DNA of 19,348 bases from Bacillota bacterium (GTDB lineage: Bacteria; Bacillota; Clostridia; Lachnospirales; Lachnospiraceae), in the NCBI GenBank assembly GCA_022717655.1, contig JAIIAN010000038.1, positions 1 to 19,348 of the forward strand. Direction: 5' to 3'. Shown piece by piece: positions 14,216 to 19,348 of the stretch. Each line of letters begins with the position of its first letter. Within the stretch, counting starts at the first letter, position 1. The notes beneath the pieces were generated by a model. The model made no database searches, was not told the origin of the DNA, and saw nothing but the letters and a program-made list of their open reading frames with translations. The position numbers and the translations under genes were made by a program.

Positions 14216-16074
14216 CTTTTTTCTGCCTCCTTGATTGCCTCATAAATAGAATCTGCATCGATTCCGGCTTTTGCCTTTAACAGCTTTGGATTTCCATGTA
14301 CAATAAATGCATCCGGAAGTGCAGAAATCTGTACCCTTACTTCTGGATGATGTTCCTGCATATACTCAGAAACCGCCATTCCAAATCCACCATTTTTTAC
14401 ATTTTCTTCCATTGTCACGATTTTTTTATGTTTTAATGCAAGCCGGTCAAGCATTTTTGTATCGAGTGGTTTTATAAATCTTGCATTGACTAAGGTTGCA
14501 TTGATTTTATCTGCTTTTAATTTTTCCCGTACTTCTACTGCCGTCTCCACCATACTGCCCACGGCTAAAAGTGCAATTTCTTCACCCTCAAAAATCAGCT
14601 CGCTCTTTCCATAGACCATCGGTTCACGATACTCTTCGAGTCCATCATACGCCTCTCCTCTTGGATAGCGGATTGCAATCGGTCCTTGATAACGCACTGC
14701 AAATTTGAGCATATCGGAAAGTTCCCATTTATTCTTTGGCGCCAACACCGTCATATTTGGTATCATAGACAAATAGGATAAATCAAAGCATCCCTGATGG
14801 GTTTCTCCGTCACTTCCTACAAGCCCTGCACGGTCAATCGCAAAAATCACATGCAGGTTCTGCAGACAGACATCTTCGATTATCTGGTCTACCGCTCTTT
14901 GAAGAAATGAAGAATAAATTGTCACAACCGGTATCATTCCGCCAAGTGCCATTCCGGCAGCACAGGTCACCGCATGTTCCTCTGCAATTCCCACATCAAA
15001 AAAACGCTCTGGAAACCGGTTCCGAAACCGCTTTAAACCGGTTCCATCCGGCATTGCTGCTGTCAGCGCTACAAGATTTGGCACTCTGTCTGCCAGCTTT
15101 AGCATCACCGTGGAGAAAATATCCGTATAATTTGCCTTTCCTCCGGTTTTTAATGGAATTCCATGTTCCAGATTAAATGCCGATGTTCCATGAAATCTTG
15201 CCGGATGTTTTCTTGCCGGTTCATATCCTCGTCCTTTTTCCGTCTGGACATGCACCAGCACCGGTCCATCCACTTTTTTTGCTTCCTGAAACGTCTGAAT
15301 CATTCTGCCACAATCGTGTCCATTTACCGGACCTAAGTATTTAATTCCCATATCTTCAAAAAACATTCCCGGAATCATAAGCTGTTTAATACTGTCTTTT
15401 GTCTTATGAATCCTCTGTACCATGGCCGGTCCGATTCCCGGTACTTTATTTAATGTCTTTTTGACTTCGCTCTTTAAATCCGTATAAGATTCTGCTGTTC
15501 TTAGATTACTTAAATAACTTGAAATTCCACCCACATTTTCCGATATCGACATCTTATTATCATTTAATACGATAACAAAATTTTTATTTAAGTTCGCTGC
15601 ATTATTTAAAGCTTCATAGGCCATTCCGCCGGTCAGCGCACCATCTCCGATTACCGATACCACATGATACTCTTCTCCACTTACTTTGCTTGCACAGACA
15701 TAGCCGACTCCTGCTGAGATAGAAGTCGAACTGTGTCCGGTATCATAAGCATCACAAGGGCTTTCCTCCCTTTTTGGAAATCCGCTCAATCCTCCATATT
15801 GACGCAGATTTTTAAATCCATCCTTTCTCCCGGTCAGAATCTTATGTGTATAAGACTGATGACCGACATCCCAGATAATCTTGTCCTTTGGAAGTGAAAA
15901 CACATAATGCAGTGCCATGGTAAGTTCAACCGCCCCAAGGTTAGAAGCCAGATGTCCTCCGGTCTTACTTAAGGATTCTAATAAAAAATCTCTGATTTCC
16001 TGTGCCAGCACAGGCATCTGTTCTAACGGTATTTTCTTTATATCGTTTTCTTTTTCAATTGTTTCTAACAGCAT
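14212..16074 (-). CDS. dxs: 1-deoxy-D-xylulose-5-phosphate synthase
   Basis: Dxs condenses pyruvate and glyceraldehyde 3-phosphate, with thiamine diphosphate, in the first step of the MEP isoprenoid pathway. The 620-residue enzyme shows the active-site histidines in GGHLASNLG (H41) and WDVGHQSYTHK (H72). The thiamine diphosphate/metal motif GDGALTGG (143-150) is completed by LNDNKMSIS. FDVGIAEEHAVTCAAG carries the catalytic glutamate, and the C-terminal transketolase domain has IAIRYPRGEAYDG. The length is standard. The ATG at 16074 lies 8 nt after AGAGGTG, which overlaps the ispA stop. It sits directly after ispA and before tlyA, an operon arrangement shared with Bacillus. Confidence 0.99.
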   Translation of the reverse strand: MLLETIEKENDIKKIPLEQMPVLAQEIRDFLLESLSKTGGHLASNLGAVELTMALHYVFSLPKDKIIWDVGHQSYTHKILTGRKDGFKNLRQYGGLSGFPKREESPCDAYDTGHSSTSISAGVGYVCASKVSGEEYHVVSVIGDGALTGGMAYEALNNAANLNKNFVIVLNDNKMSISENVGGISSYLSNLRTAESYTDLKSEVKKTLNKVPGIGPAMVQRIHKTKDSIKQLMIPGMFFEDMGIKYLGPVNGHDCGRMIQTFQEAKKVDGPVLVHVQTEKGRGYEPARKHPARFHGTSAFNLEHGIPLKTGGKANYTDIFSTVMLKLADRVPNLVALTAAMPDGTGLKRFRNRFPERFFDVGIAEEHAVTCAAGMALGGMIPVVTIYSSFLQRAVDQIIEDVCLQNLHVIFAIDRAGLVGSDGETHQGCFDLSYLSMIPNMTVLAPKNKWELSDMLKFAVRYQGPIAIRYPRGEAYDGLEEYREPMVYGKSELIFEGEEIALLAVGSMVETAVEVREKLKADKINATLVNARFIKPLDTKMLDRLALKHKKIVTMEENVKNGGFGMAVSEYMQEHHPEVRVQISALPDAFIVHGNPKLLKAKAGIDADSIYEAIKEAEKR

Positions 16075-16087
16075 CTCTTTTGCACCT

Positions 16088-16996
16088 CTATTTTCTGCGG
16101 GTACAAAGTGAAAGAAGCAGTTCTCTTAAAAATTCCTGTTCACCCGGAAGTTCCATAAGCAGATTCAGTGCCTCCTTGGTCAGCTCTTTCACATCTTCTC
16201 CCGCCTTTTTGATTCCTTCCAGAGTCACATAAGTTGTCTTATGGTTCTTTTCATCGCTTCCTACTGCTTTTCCCAGTTCCTCCATTGTACCTGTGACATC
16301 CAAAATATCATCTTGAATCTGAAAGGCAATTCCTATTTTTCCTGCAATTGTTTCTATCTTCTGTATCTCTTCTTCACTCGCTCCTGCAAGAGTTGCTCCG
16401 ATTGTCATTGCACATTCAATTAATGCAGATGTTTTATTTTCATAAATATAATCCAGCATTTCCCTGTCCAGTTCCTGCTCTTTTTTGTCATTTTCCACAT
16501 CTACGCTCTGTCCGCCAAGCATGCCGTCAATTCCGGTTTTCTTTCCTAGAATCGATAAGGCTTTTGCCACACGCTTCCAGCCCTCGATATCGGACTCTTC
16601 CAATAAGTCAAAAGCACGAAATGCCGTCTCATAAGCATAATTTAAAAGCGCATCTCCTGCAAGAATTGCCGCTGCCTCTCCATATACGGTATGTGTGGTT
16701 TTTCTTCCTCTTCGGTACTCATCATTGTCAAGTGCCGGAAGGTCATCATGAATCAGCGAATGGGTATGAACCATCTCCATTGCCGCCATAAAAGGTTCTA
16801 TCACTTTCCCCGTTCCGCCAAACATACTGTAAACTTCTCTCATAAATACCGGTCGAAGTCTTTTTCCACCGGAAAGCATGCTGTAATTCATTGCCTCTGC
16901 CATATTTTTGGCAAAGCCCTCTTCTTTTGGCAGATATCTTTTGATAATCTCTTCCGCTTCTCTGGTTCTTTGTTCTAATTCTTCTTTAAAATTCAC
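16088..16996 (-). CDS. ispA: Polyprenyl synthetase, farnesyl diphosphate synthase type
   Basis: This enzyme joins isopentenyl and allylic diphosphates to make farnesyl (or geranylgeranyl) diphosphate for undecaprenyl carriers and quinones. The 302-residue all-helical protein has the first aspartate-rich motif DDLPALD (84-90), preceded by HTHSLIH. The second motif DDILD is at 229-233, with SGGKRLRP at 42-49 for diphosphate binding and GQSVDV near 162-167. Product chain length is not certain from sequence. Translation starts at GTG (16996), overlapping the end of xseB by 11 nt, with only a weak GGTGA ribosome site; no later start would preserve the N-terminal helices. It precedes dxs by 13 nt, uniting two isoprenoid genes. 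Confidence 0.96.
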   Translation of the reverse strand: MNFKEELEQRTREAEEIIKRYLPKEEGFAKNMAEAMNYSMLSGGKRLRPVFMREVYSMFGGTGKVIEPFMAAMEMVHTHSLIHDDLPALDNDEYRRGRKTTHTVYGEAAAILAGDALLNYAYETAFRAFDLLEESDIEGWKRVAKALSILGKKTGIDGMLGGQSVDVENDKKEQELDREMLDYIYENKTSALIECAMTIGATLAGASEEEIQKIETIAGKIGIAFQIQDDILDVTGTMEELGKAVGSDEKNHKTTYVTLEGIKKAGEDVKELTKEALNLLMELPGEQEFLRELLLSLCTRRK

Positions 16997-17210
16997 TCAG
17001 CTCACCATCTTCATTCATCATTAACATTCTTTTTTCAACGGTATCTATCTTCTCACTACATTCTTTAAGCAGTTTCATGCCAGTCTGATAAATCAAAAAT
17101 GACTCCTCAAGCGAAACATCTGCACGTTCCAACTGCTCCACAATTCCATCCAGTTCTTCAAAAGCTTCTTCAATCGTCTGTGTTTCTTTTTGTTTCAAAT
17201 CCGGTGTCAT
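16986..17210 (-). CDS. xseB: Exodeoxyribonuclease VII small subunit
   Basis: XseB binds in several copies to XseA to form exonuclease VII, which degrades single-stranded DNA to oligonucleotides. The 74-residue helical protein has the family pattern FEELDGIVEQLERADVSLEE followed by a YQTGMKLLKEC helix and a C-terminal MLMMNEDGELSEF tail. I choose the ATG at 17210, which has GAGGTG 6 nt upstream, over an in-frame GTG three codons earlier. The gene overlaps the 3' end of xseA by 41 nt in another frame, so the subunits are probably translationally coupled. Confidence 0.94.
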   Translation of the reverse strand: MTPDLKQKETQTIEEAFEELDGIVEQLERADVSLEESFLIYQTGMKLLKECSEKIDTVEKRMLMMNEDGELSEF

Positions 17211-18423
17211 CAAACACACCTCTTTCTACTTGTTTTGTTCCGATACTCCTGGCTTCTATTGTTCCATCACTTACCTGAATCAGAAGCGTCTCACCTGATT
17301 TCACCTGTGAAATACTCGTCACTGCCTTATGCTTTTCATTTTCCACATAAGAAAAGCCCTGATTTAATTTATCCAGCGGAGACAGACCTTTCATCCGCTC
17401 AATATAAATCTTAAGTTCCTGTCTGGAAGTTAAAATTCTGGCTTTCATTGCAGTTTTAAGCCTTGTCTGAATACTTTCAAAATGCTGTCGTTTTTCTTCT
17501 ATCTGGCTTTTTGGATTCAAATAATTCAATTTATTTTCATACAGTTTTAAGCCTTGTCGCTTTTGAGCAATCTTCTGTTGTAGCTCACGGTTTAATTTTG
17601 CATGATAAGCTTCCAATGTTCCCAATAAATCCTGTATCTCAAATACAGCAAGTTCAGCTGCCGCAGATGGAGTCGGTGCACGCAAATCAGCCACATAATC
17701 TGCAATTGTCGTATCTGTTTCATGTCCGACTGCAGAAATAATCGGTGTTCGACATTCAAAAATTGCCCTTGCAACCTCTTCTTCATTAAACGCCCATAAT
17801 TCTTCAATGCTTCCACCACCACGACCGACAATAATCGTATCTACTCCATAAGTATCGAGTATTTCAATGCCTCTTACAATACTTTCTTTCGCTCCGATTC
17901 CCTGCACCTGTGCCGGATAAAGAATCAGCTGAACATACGGATTTCGCCTTCCCGCAACATTTTGAATATCACGCACGGCAGCACCGGTTGCAGCAGTTAC
18001 GATTCCAAGTTTCTGAATGTATTTTGGAATCGGCTGTTTATATTCCGGTGCAAACATTCCCATATCTTCTAATTCTTCTTTTAATGCCAGATATTTTTCA
18101 TATAAGGCTCCGGCACCCTCCAGCTTAATTTCTCTTGCATAAAGCTGATATGTTCCATCCCGCTCATACACTTCCACTTTGCCTTTTACCACCACGTTGT
18201 CTCCGTTTTTCATAGAAAAAGCAAGACCCTTTCTTGCACCGGCAAACATGACACAGGAAATCATTCCCGTAGCATCTTTCAGGGAAAAATAAATGTGTCC
18301 CGAAGTATGATACTTGCAATTTGAAACTTCTCCCTTTACAGAGATTTTATTCAGCAGAAAATCCTGCGTAAACATATTTTGAATATAACGGTTAATCTGT
18401 CCAACCGAATAGGCCCGATTCAT
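17170..18423 (-). CDS. xseA: Exodeoxyribonuclease VII large subunit
   Basis: XseA is the catalytic subunit of exonuclease VII. The protein (417 residues from the chosen start) begins with the OB-fold, YSVGQINRYIQNMF then VKGEVSNCKYHTSGHIYFSLKD, which binds single-stranded DNA. The catalytic domain contains TAATGAAVRDI, IIVGRGGGSIEELWAFNEE and SAVGHETDTTIADYVADLRAPTPSAAAE. A long coiled coil and the C-terminal segment DGTIEARS follow, plus a charged tail of about 20 residues that overlaps xseB. I prefer the ATG at 18423, where family members usually start. A TTG eight codons upstream (18447) with AGGAAAG before it is an alternative. The nusB stop is 7 nt upstream. Confidence 0.96.
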   Translation of the reverse strand: MNRAYSVGQINRYIQNMFTQDFLLNKISVKGEVSNCKYHTSGHIYFSLKDATGMISCVMFAGARKGLAFSMKNGDNVVVKGKVEVYERDGTYQLYAREIKLEGAGALYEKYLALKEELEDMGMFAPEYKQPIPKYIQKLGIVTAATGAAVRDIQNVAGRRNPYVQLILYPAQVQGIGAKESIVRGIEILDTYGVDTIIVGRGGGSIEELWAFNEEEVARAIFECRTPIISAVGHETDTTIADYVADLRAPTPSAAAELAVFEIQDLLGTLEAYHAKLNRELQQKIAQKRQGLKLYENKLNYLNPKSQIEEKRQHFESIQTRLKTAMKARILTSRQELKIYIERMKGLSPLDKLNQGFSYVENEKHKAVTSISQVKSGETLLIQVSDGTIEARSIGTKQVERGVFDDTGFETKRNTDD

Positions 18424-18430
18424 ATTCCTT

Positions 18431-18835
18431 TTACTGCTCCTTGGCAATCTTTCCTAAAATACCATTTACGAAGGAAGAAGATTCGTCTCCTCCGAATTTT
18501 TTACTTAATTCAACCGCCTCATTGATTGCAACTTTAAACGGTACATCTTCATCGTATTTCATTTCATAAACAGCAAGTCTTAAGATATTTAAGTCCACTT
18601 TACTCATACGGTTTACTTTCCATCCGGAAGATACTTTGTTTAACAACTCATCAATTTCTTCTACGTGTTCTAATACTTTTTCATATTTTTCACGCATATA
18701 TTCTTCTTCCTGTGGAGAAAGTTCTTCTAATGTTTCAAAATACAGACTGCTCTGTTCCGGCATTTCTTCTACTGTATTGAATTCTCCCATAAACAATAAC
18801 TTAAATATATGTTCTCTCATTTCTCTTCTTTTCAT
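18431..18835 (-). CDS. nusB: Transcription antitermination factor NusB
   Basis: NusB pairs with S10 (NusE) and binds boxA RNA to promote rRNA antitermination. The 134-residue helical protein has the family start MKRREMREHIFKLLF. The central RVNRMSKVDLNILRLAVYEM-like core reads here KVNRMSKVDLNILRLAVYEM, followed by PFKVAINEAVELSKKFG and the end segment SFVNGILGKIA. The ATG at 18835 is used because GGAGG lies 5 nt upstream; an in-frame ATG 12 nt earlier lies within that ribosome site region and has none of its own. An intrinsic terminator ends about 15 nt upstream, between the Asp23 gene and nusB. xseA follows directly; folD, which lies between them in Bacillus, is absent. Confidence 0.97.
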   Translation of the reverse strand: MKRREMREHIFKLLFMGEFNTVEEMPEQSSLYFETLEELSPQEEEYMREKYEKVLEHVEEIDELLNKVSSGWKVNRMSKVDLNILRLAVYEMKYDEDVPFKVAINEAVELSKKFGGDESSSFVNGILGKIAKEQ

Positions 18836-18851
18836 GTTATCCTCCATTTAT

Positions 18852-18884
18852 AAAAAAAGGTGTCCTTTTGCGAGACACCTTTTC
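18852..18884 (-). terminator. Intrinsic terminator between the Asp23 gene and nusB
   Basis: GGTGTC and GACACC form a 6-bp core (18859-18864 with 18874-18879), extended by four A-T pairs, around a 9-nt loop. On the minus strand it is followed by seven T residues and then, almost at once, by the nusB ribosome site. It lies 36 nt after the stop of the Asp23 gene. Flanking A and T runs make it roughly symmetric, but only the minus-strand direction serves a gene here. Confidence 0.85.
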
Positions 18885-18919
18885 ATTTTTACTCTATCTG
18901 TGTTTCATTTTTCAAAGAA

Positions 18920-19306
18920 CTATTTTGTCTTTTCTTTTTCCATCTCTACACTTGCAATGCGCACATTTACATCAGAGACTACAAGACCTGTCATATTTTC
19001 GATTGCTGCTTTTACTTTTTCCTGTACGGTTTTGCTTGTCTCTAAAATATTGTATCCATACTCAATATTTAAAGCCAAATCCACGCAGACAATGTTTTCT
19101 AAAATATCTACCTTTACCCCTTTTGAAAGGTTTTTCATTCCCAGTTTTCCAACTAGTTCATTTGTGATATTTCCTGCCATAGAACCGACACCTTCTACTT
19201 CTGTTGCTGCCAGTCCTGCAATAATAGCAACCACTTCATCGGCAATCTGAACTTCACCCAGTGAGCCATTATCATGTATCTTATAGATATTTCTATCTTC
19301 TGCCAT
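18920..19306 (-). CDS. Asp23/Gls24 family envelope stress response protein
   Basis: The 128-residue protein belongs to the Asp23/Gls24 (formerly DUF322) family, equivalent in position to Bacillus yqhY. Members are small cytoplasmic or membrane-associated proteins linked to cell-envelope homeostasis; for YqhY a connection to acetyl-CoA carboxylase control has been described. Visible family features are the start segment GEVQIADEVVAIIAGLAATEVEG, then GSMAGNITNELVGKLG, followed by KGVKVDI and VDLALNIEYGYNI and the C-terminal TGLVVSDVNVRI. The ATG at 19306 has AGGAGG about 8 nt upstream. It ends in an intrinsic terminator before nusB. The upstream gene lies outside the window, so its promoter is not seen. 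Confidence 0.95.
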   Translation of the reverse strand: MAEDRNIYKIHDNGSLGEVQIADEVVAIIAGLAATEVEGVGSMAGNITNELVGKLGMKNLSKGVKVDILENIVCVDLALNIEYGYNILETSKTVQEKVKAAIENMTGLVVSDVNVRIASVEMEKEKTK

Positions 19307-19348
19307 AATTAAACCTCCTATTTCTTAAAAGGATAATCTCCTACTTAC

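Noticed and set aside
18886..18915. Promoter TTGAAA-N18-TAAAAA in front of nusB
   Set aside because: The -10 is poor and the transcript would begin at or inside the terminator hairpin; kept only as an alternative in the nusB finding.
18636..19250. 204-codon plus-strand reading frame opposite nusB and the Asp23 gene
   Set aside because: It crosses a terminator and two real genes, is dominated by Ser/Thr/Phe, and shows no domain.
1..19348. CRISPR array, insertion sequence, prophage, tRNA/rRNA or defence cassette
   Set aside because: No repeated spacers, transposase, terminal inverted repeats, integrase or structural RNA pattern was seen; the genes form a conserved housekeeping and sporulation block.

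Overview
The window looks like an ordinary core-chromosome segment of an endospore-forming, AT-rich member of the Clostridia, most likely a Lachnospiraceae-type gut Firmicute. The basis is the sporulation genes (spoIIM, spoIVB, spo0A), Gram-positive style GGAGG ribosome binding sites, a Firmicutes LexA box (CGAAC-N4-GTTCG), and a gene order that matches the Bacillus/Clostridium block Asp23-nusB-xseA-xseB-ispA-dxs-tlyA-argR-recN-spoIVB-spo0A. The family-level assignment is inference; no rRNA or other marker that would settle it is present.

Layout, read in the direction of transcription (17 of 18 genes are on the minus strand, so from right to left). An Asp23/Gls24 gene (19306-18920) ends in an intrinsic terminator. 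Then comes a tightly packed run, nusB, xseA, xseB, ispA, dxs, tlyA, nadK, argR, recN (18835-10369), with overlaps or gaps of at most 15 nt. It joins transcription antitermination, exonuclease VII, the start and middle of isoprenoid synthesis, an rRNA methylase-like protein, NAD kinase, the arginine repressor and a DNA repair ATPase. A perfect 27-bp hairpin terminator closes the run. The forespore signalling protease spoIVB and the sporulation master regulator spo0A follow, each as a separate unit; spo0A has a clear promoter with a Spo0A box upstream. glgA (glycogen synthase) follows spo0A and converges on hppA, the only plus-strand gene, which encodes a K+-dependent, probably Na+-pumping pyrophosphatase. 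A shared bidirectional terminator separates the two. hppA is divergent from recA-recX, across a 403-nt AT-rich spacer that carries a perfect SOS box and the recA promoter. Then come rny (RNase Y), with its own promoter overlapped by a 22-bp palindrome and followed by a terminator, and a SpoIIM-like membrane protein preceded by a sigma-E type -10 element.

Several start codons were reassigned from the longest reading frame using ribosome binding sites: spo0A, nusB, xseA, xseB, glgA (GTG) and spoIVB (TTG).

I found no mobile element, CRISPR array, tRNA, rRNA, prophage or defence-like cassette, and nothing that looks like an undescribed multi-gene system. The points worth a second look are regulatory: the palindrome and the RBS hairpin at rny, the terminator placed directly before nusB, the Spo0A box cluster, the sigma-E element at spoIIM, and the inverted repeat in the hppA leader.
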